Origin: Chloranthus sessilifolius
Lineage: Eukaryota; Streptophyta; Magnoliopsida; Chloranthales; Chloranthaceae
Reading direction: 5' to 3'
NCBI GenBank assembly: GCA_021018995.1
Contig: CM037585.1
Location: 63,242,646-63,306,645 of the forward strand
Length of the DNA stretch: 64,000 bases
Both the position numbers and the translations under genes were made by a program. How positions within the stretch are numbered: position 1 is the stretch's first letter; each line of letters starts with the position of its first letter. Positions 44,382 through 55,194 of this stretch are shown in pieces. The notes under the pieces are model-generated. The model had not been told where the DNA came from. It ran no database searches and was given only the letters and a program-made list of their open reading frames with translations.

Positions 44382-44741
44382 CTAGCATTTTTCCATAATT
44401 TTGAAGTTGCCATAACTTTTGATGTTTAACTCGGAATCAGGCGATTCTTGGCTCGTTGGAAAGCTTGAAACATCTACTTATCACTAGTATAGGCCTCATC
44501 CACTATAGAAGTCTATGAAAACTTTGAAACTCCTCTTTCCATCCACTATTTTGGTTGGGCTTTCTAAGGGTCCGGGATGGATTCTACGGGTCCAGATTGG
44601 TTCTTAACAGTTCGGGATGATTCATAAGGGTTTGAGATGATACCTAAGGGTTTGGGGAATAATTTTAGAAGCTTGAAAGTGCACCACTCTAGAAGTATGG
44701 GTCAATCCAATCGAGCCTTGGACCAAATTTTGGTGTCTACA

Positions 44742-44754
44742 GATGCCCCTCTTT
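44742..44754 (-). other. 3' polypurine tract of Tat-2
   Basis: The minus-strand AAAGAGGGGCATC is directly before TGTAGACACC. This PPT type is common before that LTR start in plant Tat elements. Confidence 0.85.
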
Positions 44755-45728
44755 GGTATCCGATCACTAATGATCGTATGCCAAAGAAAGAGGCATCCGA
44801 GGAGGCCCAAGGCAAAAGATCTTGGATTTTCCATATTCAAAGTGAATCTCTCAAATGGTAAAAAGAAAACCATGGAGAGTAAAAACCATGGAGAGTAGAG
44901 GAAGCCCATTATTTTAGGAAAATGTCCGTTCCTTGAGAATGGAGAATAACGGAAGCCCAATATGTTGGGAAAACTCCTGTTCCTCGAGATTATCTGTCCC
45001 CAAGTATTTAGCGACATTACTGGGCATAATTGGTAGTGAATGATTGATGATATATGATGTTCCAGTTTCATATTAAATAAAACAGCCCCACGAGTAGGAG
45101 GGTGATCGACCCATTTTTAAAGATTGGCGTAAAGTAATGATGTGAAGATCCAACGATTTGTGCCCTATCTCGTGGGACATTGATTGCCCCACTTGATTGG
45201 CCACAGGTGCCCCTATGTGAGGTAGGGTTCGAGATCTTTGGGCATACCCATCGATCCCAAAGTTAATTTAGCACAACTATCCGAGCGGAGTGAATATTGA
45301 TGTCACAATACTTTTTGGGGAGTGTGCCACTTTTTATGACAATTTTACAAACAGATCAACTATGCAAAATCATGGACCCATTAGGAGAAATAATAATAAG
45401 GCGATGGAAGTCCTGACCCAAGTCCCGCTTGGGTACAATTTACAAGAACAAACAACCATCCAACGGATACCAAGACGCATGGTGTACACTTTACAAGGAT
45501 ACCGTGCAGGTTTTTAAGCCTGCGACCGAGAATAATCACTGGAAAATATCCCTTCTGCATCCATGTTTGAATATAGTTGTTTGATATGTAATCTCATTTA
45601 ATGGTGGAATCAAACCAATCGAAATATTGACTATTTGATCGAGATTGACACTGTCACTCCTACTTTAAAGTAGGATTCAAAGATCTAAGGCTAACCTTTG
45701 ATTTAGAACATTAATTTAGCACAGTTGT
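44755..45728 (-). other. Tat-2 3' noncoding region, LTR side
   Basis: No supportable coding sequence. It continues beyond solo LTR 2 at 48034. Short direct repeats (ACCATGGAGAGTA at 44870 and 44887) are present. Confidence 0.5.
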
Positions 45729-45733
45729 GTTGG
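45729..45733. repeat. TSD GTTGG, left copy (solo LTR 2)
   Basis: Identical to 48029-48033. Confidence 0.8.
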
Positions 45734-46255
45734 TGTTGTATTGCTTACCTTGCAATTATTAAAAGGTTAAAATCAGTAAACGAAAGGAAAAATTACAGTA
45801 AAATGAGATAAAGGTAAGGCAAACAGTCCTGTAAGAACCAGAGCTATTGCAGCAAGCTTTAAGGTAAGTAAGGGTATGTCCACAGGGAAATGTGCTTCAA
45901 AATATGGTAAATCTCTAGATCTGTAACAGATCTGGCACTCTATCCTATCCTAATTTAAACTAAGGCAAGGAAAGAGGAGAGGTTTTAGGGATTGTCACTT
46001 TACTAAAACTACAGAAAATTAAAGGTATTGCTAATGATCCAAAACTAAGTAAAAATAAGGTTTAAAGAAATGGAGAAAAGGATTAAAATCAAAAGGGGAA
46101 GAGTAGCAGCTGGAGATTTGGGTTTTCACTGAAAATTGGTTGGCTCAAAGGCAATGCAAGAGATGGATTTGCAACAATCCTTCATCTTGCTACAAGCTCA
46201 GATGCAAGGTATAAGAATCTAACATAAACCAGAGAATTGAAGTGATCCTAAGGTT

Positions 46256-46287
46256 ATGATCTGTCCACTTTAATGGTCACAGATCAT
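46256..46287 (-). promoter_or_regulatory. Conserved U5 hairpin (solo LTR 2), perfect stem
   Basis: Arms ATGATCTGT and ACAGATCAT pair at all nine positions around CCACTTTAATGGTC. At stem position 4 this copy has A-T where At-2 and solo LTR 1 have G-C. Confidence 0.7.
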
Positions 46288-46984
46288 CCTAGAGATTCCT
46301 CTAATTCAAGGATCTTAATTAGAACAATTAAACTATTGCAAATGCTGTGGATGCAAGGCTATAAGCTCAGGCATCCAAAGGGAGATTTAATCTTTGGAAA
46401 TCAAATACAATCAAGAGATCTATAGATCAAAATCAACTCTATAATCCATAATTTACTGATTCAATACAAACTTACAGTACAATGTGCTCAGATATGCAAT
46501 TTGTGCAACATCCAATCCCATACAAAGCCTTGAACCTCTCAATTTACAGCTCTCAACCTCATCCTAGCTACTGAAAGTGTTTAGCCAACCATGATTGGCT
46601 AAGGAGAGAATGGGGGAAGAAGAAAGGAGCAAAGGGAAAGAGGAATTTTGAGTTTGGGCTGAGCTCTCTCAATGCCTGGATGGTTATTCAATAAAACTTC
46701 TCTTCTCTTTATACCTTCTCCTCTCTCCTCAGATCGGTTTCAGCCAATTAGAGCTCAAGGAAATAATTCTATTATTCTGGGCTGCTGATGTGGCTGATTT
46801 TTCTTCTAGAAGCTCTCCACTAATTAGTCTAAACTGGACAAGTACATGTGAGGTAGTTAGAGGATTCTCATTCGTGCCCTTTTGTATTCCAACAATACCC
46901 CCAAGGGTTGTTAACATGCCTTGGAATGCATGCACAAAGCACTGAAATGAGCAGCTAATGTGGTTGGAATAGAGAAGTTCCCAA

Positions 46985-47640
46985 TTCGTGTGTCGAGAGG
47001 TTCAGGGAACCTTTCGACAGGTTCTGAATGCAGTTGGTGCTCATTTTGACAGGTTGGGGTAGGCTTTCGACAGGTTGGATGATTTCTCGACAGGTTCAAT
47101 TGAACTGGTCGATAGGATAACCTCAATATCTAAATGTTGTCCGAGCTCCATTCATCCTCTCGACAGGTTATAATCCAACCTCTTGATTTCTTATACAGCT
47201 TCAGTTGAGCTTTCGACAGGTTCTGTTCTGCTTCCCGATAGGCTGGATGACTTCTCAACAGGTTGACTCAACATCACAAAAATGGATGCAGCTTTAGGTA
47301 AGTCCTCGCTAGGTTAGCTTTGACTGCTCGCTAGGTTCAGGGGAACCTCTCGACATGTAGCTGAAACCTCGCCAGCTCCCTTGCATCTCCAGGTGACCTC
47401 TCAACAGGATGAACTCTACTAATTGCCAGGTTCTGTGAACCTCTTGAACTCTTCACTTTTACACCTCAGGACCTCTGGACAGGTTGGAATACAGCTCCAT
47501 AACCACTCAACAGGTTGCTTTCTTCAGTTTTTACTCCTCAACAGGATTTGGAGACCTTTCGACAGCTTCATATTTAAACACCCCCAACCCCTCGACAAGA
47601 TGCACTCTCTCACCAAAAGCACTCGACAGGTTGAATTAAC
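46985..47640 (-). repeat. U3 CG-core motif array (solo LTR 2)
   Basis: About twenty copies of CTCGACAGGTT and variants (TTCGACAGG, CTCGCTAGGTT, CTCAACAGGTT, CCGATAGGCT), spaced some 20-40 bases apart. The CG is often decayed to CA or TG. Confidence 0.8.
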
Positions 47641-48028
47641 CTCTCAAGCTCTTCTGCTCTTTGCTTCCACAGCTGACACACATCTTTGGGGTGCTGTCCT
47701 TCATCTGTCAACATACAGTAGCCTCTTGAGGGGTTCAATCTTCATCCAATGCTGCTACTCTTGCTCTCATGTGTGCCCAGTTGGACACATGGCATTCCCA
47801 TAGACTTCTGAAACTCTGTGGATTGCTTGATGGCTGGCCTTTTGGACTGCAGGAGCAAATGTATGAGCAGCAGGTCTCTTCTTTGGGCATTTTCAGATGG
47901 ATGTCTGCATTAAGACTGCAATTTATTACTTATCTACAATACACACTCAAGACACATTATTAGTCAACTCAAAGGTCCATCAAAGGTCAGGTTAGGAGGT
48001 GAAAAATGATATTTTTCACTGATCAACA

Positions 48029-48033
48029 GTTGG
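48029..48033. repeat. TSD GTTGG, right copy (solo LTR 2)
   Basis: Identical to 45729-45733. Confidence 0.8.
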
Positions 48034-49600
48034 TGAAAAAATATTGACATTTTATTGCATTAAAGCACGCATGTGCATAGCGAGTGCCAAAAAGTAGAAT
48101 GAAAACACAGAGATTTTTTTTTTGTCCATAGTCGTTGACATGGAATGTTTTGGCAACTCGAGAGGTTGCTTGATTCAAGGCTTTAGGCCTTTTGATGTTC
48201 CTGCACATTCTCAAGAAAATGTCAATCCCCTTTTTTTGTTTATACAGATAACAAATGTGCATCCTAATTAACAAAAGAAGTAAACTTTTACTTATTTTTT
48301 CTTTCTTCAAAACTTATATTTTTATATTTTTTTGGTTTTTCCTTTTGCTCTCTCTTCTTTGAGATGAAAGTGCGATGCTGCAAATATAAACATAAAAATG
48401 AGTATATATTTTTGGATTTTTTCAAAGTATTTTTCTTTCTTTCTTTGATGCCTTAACAATGAGACGAAGTAACGGATCCCATTTTGACAATAGTCGAACC
48501 CGTTTATGTGATCAGACTTGAGTGAGGTTCAGAATTTTTACCAAGGTCAGAACATCCATCCCTTTGGGTAGAATAAACCTTTTATCCTTATCTCAGGTCA
48601 TGCATTTGATGGTGTAGTCTAAAGATCTACCATATCAGGACCTGATTTGAGCAAACATGAGTGGCCCAATTGGTGACCAGATAATTTGCACATGACCAAA
48701 GGAGCAACTGAATGATTTTTCTCTCTTTTACTTTTCTTTTAAACCATTTCTACTCACAACGCCCAAGATGGGTTTTCACCATGTCCGTTATCGCCCTTTT
48801 TTCTACCCGTAGCCCCCTTTCAGGTTTTCACCAAGTCCATGGGTATGCATTTTTATTCCAGGCGCCTTTTCAGGTTTTCACCTAGTTCGCACAGGCTCGC
48901 TCTTTTACTCGTGGAGCCCTTGTGGGTTTTCACCACGTCCATTTTGGTTTAAGCTTGAATATTTTTATTTTCTTTCTTTTTTTCTTCATTTTTAAGATCA
49001 TTTTAAAGGCCACGACATGGACATTGATTCTGTCATTACCGGCTGGATGGAGTTCTTCTGTTGTCTCTCAGCTCGGCTTGTGCTAACTCAACGAATACTG
49101 TGACTACTTATAGACATTAAAGAGGGCTTTCTTTAGGACTGTATCATGACCATGGGTTAGAAGGGATTTGTTAGGAATTTTGAAGGTAGTCTTGGGAAGG
49201 TTTTTCTTGATTGGGTTCCAACTATCATAATATACTTCTTCCTTGGGGGATTTTTACTGTACATGCCCCATGATTTTTCTATCTCTTTTCTTTTCTATTT
49301 TTTTGTTCTTTTTGCTTTTTCAGACATCCTCTTTTTGGGATTTTACTTTTGTGATTTGTTTGGATTTTGGGGGTAACTCTTTTTATTTTTTTTTGTTTGG
49401 TATATACACTTTTTCTTTCTTCTTTTTCTGGGGAGGGGTTTATGAAAGAAAGCCTAATGGCTCAACGGGTGTAGCAAAGAGTATGAGCATTCAGGGACAC
49501 TTTTTGGCTCCCTGACTTTGAAATGATTGTCTCTTTTATGTGGTCCTTAAGTAGTCACGTATCCATATTATCAATACTTACCTTGCTGCGGGAGATTAGG
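48034..49600 (-). other. Tat-2 3' noncoding region, pol side
   Basis: It aligns with 14480-15647 of Tat-1 in order and orientation, including the hairpin repeats at 48758-48945. There is no PMD ORF, unlike Tat-1. Open frames at 48023-48310 and 49243-49515 have no support. Confidence 0.6.
48758..48945. repeat. Hairpin-forming repeats (Tat-2 copy)
   Basis: Units end GCCCCCTTTCAGGTTTTCACC, GGCGCCTTTTCAGGTTTTCA and GAGCCCTTGTGGGTTTTCACC-like sequence. They are the counterparts of 14838-15010. Confidence 0.55.
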
Positions 49601-50220
49601 AGTAGAATCGTCACATGTATCTAGCATTGATGGGCTTGGGAAAATGTTCTCCATCCATGGTGGCGAGATGGAGTGTGTATCCAGGGAGTACTTCTTAGAT
49701 GATGTAAGGTCCTTCCTAGTTGGGCTTGAATTTTCCTATCGGATCGATGGGGAGAGACAGAAAGATTTTCTTGAGTACCGTGTCACCCACCTTTAAATCT
49801 CGAATGAGATACATGCTTATTGTAAGCACGTGTGATCCTCCTCTAATAAGTCTGGGTGTGACACAAGGCTAGGAGCCTCTTTTCGTCGATCAGATTCAGC
49901 TGTTTGAAATGAGATCTCTCCCTCTAGGCTTTCGGTAGATTGGTTTCAATGAGGATATAGAGTGAAGGCACTTCAACCTCAACTAGTAGCACAACCTCGG
50001 TTTTATACGCAAGGGAGAATGGTGTATGGTGTTGCCCCTGTTGCAGTACGGATCGATGTTCGATAGGCCCATAGTGCGACGGGTAACATTTCACTCCAAT
50101 CTTGACATGTGATGACCATCTTCCCAAGGATGCGGACGATCGTCTTGTTAGCAGCTTCTACAACTTCGTTAGTTTGCGGCTGATATGGTGACCAGAGATG
50201 ATGTTTGACAGAGCGTCGAT
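49601..50220 (-). pseudogene. Tat-2 integrase C-terminal part
   Basis: The minus-strand 50220-50010 reads SVKHHLWSPYQPQTNEVVEA (catalytic Glu kept) and MLPVALWAYRTSIRTATGAT. Downstream, several frames match the rest of the Tat integrase (VLLVEVEVPSLYILIETNLP at about 50000-49930). Frameshifts are frequent. Homology ends abruptly at about 50215-50220, where Tat-2 is truncated. Its RT, protease, gag and 5' LTR are not in the window. Confidence 0.75.
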
Positions 50221-50726
50221 ACTGAGTAGTGAAGACTGGGAGTTTAGATTCCAACATCGAGTGAGGACACATTCAAGGTTAAGAAGTGTGTTCGCGTTAA
50301 TGAGGACATTGACGATTTTGAGTGGAGGAGGATGAGATGGAGGTATGCAACGTGGCTACCGGAGCCATTCGTAGCACCACTAGAGCCGCTTGTACTCCCC
50401 ATAGAGGCAGTGGCGACTTGGTGCCTGGGGCATGCAATGTGGTGCCAAGAGGGCACGTGACATCTTGGTGCTAGGACGACATGGCATGTCGTGTTAGGAG
50501 GGCATGCAACATGGGGATAGGAGGGCCTCGCGATGTGGTCGCGCTGCGACGATGTGACATGGTCGTAGGGGAAGATAATGAGGGAGTGACACGGATGTGA
50601 CATGGTCAGCTGGGCTAGAGATGTGGGGCATTGCAGTATGAATAGTAAAGTATGTCAAACTAAGGGGTTTGAGGTTCTCCTATCATTCAGGCTTAACTAC
50701 TATTTTACCCTTATATATGGGAGAAG
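50221..50726. other. Unassigned GTG-rich region
   Basis: It contains loose repeats of GGGCATGCAA(C/T)(A/G)TGG-like words between 50340 and 50600. I see no gene. Whatever truncated Tat-2 begins here. Confidence 0.3.
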
Positions 50727-51128
50727 TGTTGGAGAATGCCTTCCACCCACACGGGGCCTTGTATTGCCAGAGGGGGCGCAAGTGTCTCCTAGGCCTGAAA
50801 GGGTGGGCCTAGGACGTCGATCTAGCGATGTCGTGTGGCACCCAAGGTGAGGTTGAAGTATGACTCTAGCTACATGTCGCAGTGCATATGGCTAGGCAAC
50901 TTCACAATCGCTGCATGGGAGTCAGTTGAGCACGACAGTATGTGGGAAAAATATGGACGTGTACTAGTAATTCAGAACACACACGAAGGTAGGCTACGTG
51001 GGACTCAGTTGAGCATGGTAGCACCAGTCATATTGGTGCAATCGAGCGAGTCGTAAGGGCCACGATACATCGGATGGTAGGCTGCAAAACAGATGTAACC
51101 ATGAGGGGGAGTTCCTATCCTCTAGGCA
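50727..51128 (+). mobile_element. Possible short LTR ending at an initiator-Met PBS
   Basis: TGTTGGAGAATGCC...CTAGGCA is about 400 bp. It starts TG, ends CA and is followed two bases later by a tRNA-iMet-type PBS. The left end is a guess; no TSD or partner LTR was found. Confidence 0.3.
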
Positions 51129-51130
51129 TG

Positions 51131-51142
51131 TGGTATCAGAGC
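51131..51142 (+). other. Primer-binding site (initiator tRNA-Met type)
   Basis: TGGTATCAGAGC is the standard 12-base PBS for initiator tRNA-Met. A second, imperfect copy (TGGTATCAGAGA) lies about 100 bases downstream at 51231. Confidence 0.6.
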
Positions 51143-51489
51143 TGATGAAAGAGATTGGTTGGCTTCGTTGCATGCGGTAGCGAAGCACTGCGCGAGTTGA
51201 TGGCACGTTGAAGGATGCCCCCATGATAGTTGGTATCAGAGATAGGCTGACTTAGCGCATCAGACATTACGTGCTGCACGGGTTGACATTGTTGGAAGAG
51301 TGACCCCGTGACACTACACTACTACAGGACAAAACCCTAAAATCTAGCTGCTACAAGATCAAAAGTTGGTGCTGCACAAGCTGAAAATGTCAAGAAGGGC
51401 AAGGAAAAGTCTACTGAACACATAGATTTAGACTCTGATTCAGATCCCTTCTAGGAGTAGATGTAGTTAGTGTCTTTGGTGTCTTTTGT
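51143..51489. other. Unassigned sequence before At-3
   Basis: A short plus-strand frame at about 51340-51450 encodes a Lys-rich stretch and DLDSDSDPF before a stop. It is reminiscent of a protein C-terminus but not recognisable. Nothing else is seen. Confidence 0.3.
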
Positions 51490-52757
51490 AGTTAATTATA
51501 AATTACCTTGCTGTAGGAAAGTTCCTCACTGGTCCATGATGGACAAAGACTTGTTCTTTTCACAAGTCAAATTTTTTTTCTGTGAGGATCCTTACCTTTA
51601 TAAATAATGTGCAGACCAAGTAATAAGAAAATGTGTCCCTGAAAGTGAAATCTATAGTATTCTAATCATGTGTCATGAAAATGCCTATGAGGGACATTTT
51701 GGAGGGAAAAGGACAGTAGCGAAGGTGCTGCAGTATCGTTTCTACTGGCCATCCTTTTTTAAGGATGCTTTTGAACACTGCAAAACCTGCCTGAGATTTC
51801 AAAGGATGGGTGGCATATCAAAAAGGGATTCCATGCCATTACCGTCCATCCTTGTTGTGGAGCTATTTGATATTTGGGGGATAGATTTCATGGGTCCTTT
51901 CCCTCCTTCCATGGGTTTTAATTTCATTCTTATGACTGTGGACTATGTTTTCAAATGGGTGGAAGCTATAGCCCCAAGGACAAATGATCATAGAGTCATC
52001 CTAAAGTTTGTAAAAAAATATATATTTTCCAGATTTGGCACCCCTAGAGCCATCATCAATGATGGGGGAAGCCATTTCTGTAATAGACACTTTGAGATTT
52101 CCTCAAAAAATATGCTGTTACAGATAAGATTGGTACTCCATACCACCCACAGACCAGTCGGCAGGTGGATACTTCTAACAGAGAAATCAAGCATATCTTG
52201 GGGAAAACAGTCAGGACTGATTGGAAAGATTGGCCCCTAAAGCTGAATGATGCTTTGTGGGCTTATAGGATAACCTATAAGACTCCCATTGGAATGTCCC
52301 CATTCAGATTGGTTTATGGCAAAGCATGTCATCTCCTAGTGGAGGGCCTATTGGGTCATTAAAAATTTAAACATGGTCCTAACTCCTGCTGGTTTGAAGA
52401 GGAAATTGTAGCTGTTTGAGCTGGAAGAACTGAGGCTAGATGCCTATTCCAATGCTAAAATTTACAAGGAAAGAGCCCAGGCCTTCTTTGACAAAAACCT
52501 TTTGGGGAAGGACTTTGCTGCTGGAGCCAAGGTATGACTTTTTAACTCAAAGCTCAAGTTCTTTCCAGGAAAATTAAGAACCAGATGTGATGGGCCATAT
52601 ACTATACTTCATGCATTCCTATTTGGTGCTATAGAGATCAGGGACCCCATTCTGGAAGGGTCATGAAAGTAAATGATCAGAGGCTCAAACTTTGTATGGA
52701 AAATATTATGGAGCCCTCTGTGACCATTAATTTTCAAGAACCTCCAACTACTGAGTG
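51490..52757 (+). pseudogene. At-3 integrase (Athila-type)
   Basis: The plus-strand frame from about 51490 contains WSMMDKDLFFSQV, then HENAYEGHFGGKRTVAKVLQ with the zinc-finger His pair. The last Cys of CxxC is Phe (CLRFQ). Catalytic WGIDFMGPFP and AIINDGGSHFCN keep both Asp residues. A frameshift near 52105 precedes [20 protein letters not shown], which holds the Glu. The C-terminal part (FNSKLKFFPGKLRTRCDGPY) reaches a stop at 52755-52757. No gag, protease or RT precedes it, so At-3 is 5'-truncated. It is the same type as At-2 and At-4 integrase. Confidence 0.85.
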
Positions 52758-52996
52758 ATCTCCAACCTTGTACACTGTGTATCATAGTTGTTATTTGTGT
52801 TTTTGAATTCCTTACATATTGTGTTTATGTGGTCTTTTTTTATGAATCTTGATCTGTGCACTTTTATGAGCTGCTGTGGTGCATGGATGTCTGTGTTTAG
52901 CATAGAAAAGCATTGATTTTAATGCATGAGAGTGTGAATATGTCTAGTATGGAAATGTGTCTGTCAGCACAAGAGTCAACTGTGAGTTTTTAACCT

Positions 52997-53455
52997 TCTC
53001 GAGAGGATCAGGAGCCTTCAGGCATCCTCTCGAGGGATTTGATATGAGTATTTGGTTCTCTCGAGATGTTCTACCAATACAGAGTAACCTCTAAATATAC
53101 TTTAACTGATGAATATGCAAGCCTCGATAGGCTGTTATGATAAGTGGCATCTACTCGAGCCAATAGAGGAGCCTCGATAAACTCCAAAGCTTAAAAAGTG
53201 TCTCTCGAGATCTGCACGAGATTCTTTCACCTGAAGCTGCAACCTCTCGAAGATCAGGTTGGCAGTGTAAAGGTCGGTCGAGTAGTTCACATTCAGAACT
53301 CGATAGGCTAACATGCATGACTGCCACCTGCTTGAGATCCTCTCGAGCTATGTATTTTGAGTACCCAGCCTCTCGAGGCTCGGGTTTCTTATTTAAAAAA
53401 CCCCTCGAGTAGTCAACTCTATCATTCTGTTGCCTGCTAATTCTCTCGAGCACAG
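52997..53455 (+). repeat. CG-core motif array upstream of the At-3 extra ORF
   Basis: About fifteen CTCGAG or CTCGATAGGCT words (CTTCTCGAGAGG, CCTCTCGAGGG, CTCTCGAGATG, CCTCTCGAAG, CTCTCGAGGCTCGGG, CCCCTCGAGTAG). Many are XhoI-like palindromes. The matching LTR of At-3 is not in the window. Confidence 0.7.
53389..53404 (+). promoter_or_regulatory. Possible core promoter of the At-3 extra ORF
   Basis: TTATTTAAAAAACCCC, 371 bases before ATG 53775, in line with the other three elements. Confidence 0.45.
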
Positions 53456-53774
53456 ACTCTCAACCTAGATTTTCTTCTTCCTTCTTCACTGCATCATTGA
53501 CTCCACCATTTACCCCTTGCTTTTGCCAATTTGTTAAGCTACACAAGCCGATCAGTTTGCACCTAGAAGCATGTGGATTTGATCCACTGTGCATCATCCT
53601 TAATAAAACTCTAGTTCTTGGGTAAGTGTACAAGTTCTTCTCAATCAATTCATCTTTCTGCTTCCTGTCATTGGATTGAGTTATTTTTACTACAGATTAT
53701 TTAATGAATTGTGTGCTTATTGAAGTTGTGGGACACCTAGGGTTTTAGATTTGTGTGATTGAAACTAGCGTTCA

Positions 53775-54217
53775 ATGGCTGAGAACCTGAATTTTGGAGA
53801 AATCCTACAAACCCTACTTAATCCTGCTCAAACCCAACCCCAACTCCAACTAGAGAGTCACAGAGGATAGCTTCTTCCTCAGTCCCAGAAGCCCCTGATG
53901 CTCCAATAGAAAATCCAAAGAGAAATAGTTTTGGATAAATTAGCTGTCCATAAAAAAAGGGCCAGAATAGCAACCCAAGAGCCAAAAATTGTTAAACCCA
54001 AGAAGTAGAAGAAAGGAAAGGGAGCCACCTCTGACTCTGATCCATTAACCATCCCAAATGATTTTGTGGCTACCATGAGTTTGGTGCCAGAGATAGCCTT
54101 TGATAAGGCATTTTTTAATAAGGAAGCCTTGGCTGTGAAAGCCATTGCATTTTTGACCAAGGCTTCCCTGGATTCACTGTTGGTGCCTTTAGTAGAATTG
54201 GTGTATCCTAGGCTAGT
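53775..54217 (+). pseudogene. Extra ORF of At-3, cut by At-4
   Basis: ATG 53775 starts MAENLNFGEILQTLLNPAQT. After stops and frame changes, 54040-54217 reads IPNDFVATMSLVPEIAFDKA and SLDSLLVPLVELVYPRLVVR, matching the start of the globular domain in At-1 and At-4. The At-4 LTR interrupts it at 54218. The remainder would lie beyond the window. Confidence 0.7.
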
Positions 54218-54736
54218 TGTTAGGATATTTTAAGTGCTTGCTACTGACTTTATTGGAGACAGTGATAAGAATGGGGTTAGTGAAAATAAATCAAAGGTGG
54301 ATTGAAAACTATAGAGCAGCAAGCCTAAAAATACACAGTCTTGAAAGATACAGGGCCTGTTGTAGCAAGTTTTAATAAGTAAGAGTTTGTCCCATAGGGA
54401 AAGTTGATGTAAAGCTCCAAGGGAACTATCTTTAGTAGGCCCTCCAGATCTGGCTACAGATCTGGCAGTCCTAAATGGAAGGGGATTTAAGGTCACTATT
54501 ATCTAAATCCTAAGGTAACCTAATGCCTAAAATACAGAAATGGTTGAGAAGAATGATGGAGTGCGAGAATATAAATATAAAAGGGTGAGAAGTAAACTAT
54601 TAGGCACAGATCTGATGGGACTTATAACTCAGACTCAGATCTGCTGCTGTAGAAATCCTGTCCAATGGCTACATTATCACCAAAGAGGAGAAAGGATCCA
54701 ACTCACCCCTATGCCATGATCCAATCCCTTTTGCCT

Positions 54737-54768
54737 ATAACCTGTCCACTTGAATGGTCACATGCTAT
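54737..54768 (-). promoter_or_regulatory. U5-type hairpin, copy 1 (At-4 LTR)
   Basis: Arms ATAACCTGT and ACATGCTAT (two mismatches) around CCACTTGAATGGTC. Confidence 0.5.
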
Positions 54769-55162
54769 CTAATTGGGGAACCACAATCCAGAGATGGGTC
54801 AGAACAAGTTTAACATTGTAGGCACTACTTCTTCCAGGCTACCAGCTCAAGAATCCATAAGAACCTAAACCTCTAAAGTTCTGTGTGAGGCTAGGCCTGC
54901 AATGTGCACTAGCCTGGACACACAGAACCAACAAGAGTTTAAGTACTAGCTTTTAATCTTAGTTGTTCACTGCTTTAGAAAGACAGCAGTGATCCAGTCA
55001 CAAGCCTACAATCTCTACAGCCAGATTAGATCTGCCATTTGGTGGTGGGTCTATACAAATACAAGGGAGTCTGTCTTTGAACAATCTTTCACAAGGCTAC
55101 AAGCACAAGTGTAGAGAAGAAGGATCTGTCTTAGATCTATGGATTGGCCTCACCCTAGGGCT

Positions 55163-55194
55163 ATAATCTGTCCACTTAAATGGTCACAGACTAT
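55163..55194 (-). promoter_or_regulatory. U5-type hairpin, copy 2 (At-4 LTR)
   Basis: Arms ATAATCTGT and ACAGACTAT (one mismatch) around CCACTTAAATGGTC. Stem position 3 is A-T here but G-C in At-2 and the solo LTRs. Confidence 0.6.

Larger units (their letters stand above)
43494..44741 (-). mobile_element. Tat-2 3' LTR, inner fragment
   Basis: The minus-strand start is TGTAGACACCAAAATTTGG, directly after the PPT. It has a TATA box TATAAATAG (43905-43914, minus). The rest aligns with the Tat-1 LTR and breaks off at the TSD GAGCG (43494-43498), resuming at 11159. Long B-type palindromes fill U3. Confidence 0.8.
45734..48028 (-). mobile_element. Solo LTR 2 (Athila-type, minus strand)
   Basis: 2295 bp, TGTTGTATTGC...GATCAACA on the plus strand, flanked by perfect GTTGG TSDs and with no internal region. 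The sense strand starts TGTTGATCAGTG with the terminal hairpin (47999-48019) and has the U5 hairpin at 46256-46287. It is a different Athila family from At-2: the U3 array is built of CTCGACAGGTT words. Short open frames in it (for example 47423-47803, +) are chance. Confidence 0.88.
52758..53774 (+). other. At-3 integrase-to-extra-ORF spacer
   Basis: Noncoding, 1 kb. It has the same plan as At-2 and At-4: motif array (52997-53455), TTTAAA core (53389-53404), then leader to ATG 53775. Confidence 0.55.

Noticed and set aside
47423..47803. 126-codon plus-strand frame in solo LTR 2
   Set aside because: It runs through the U3 motif array and antisense to the LTR; no family resemblance.
50244..50603. 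119-codon minus-strand frame rich in Pro, His and Ser
   Set aside because: It results from GTG/CAT-rich low-complexity repeats; only its last few codons touch the Tat-2 integrase edge.
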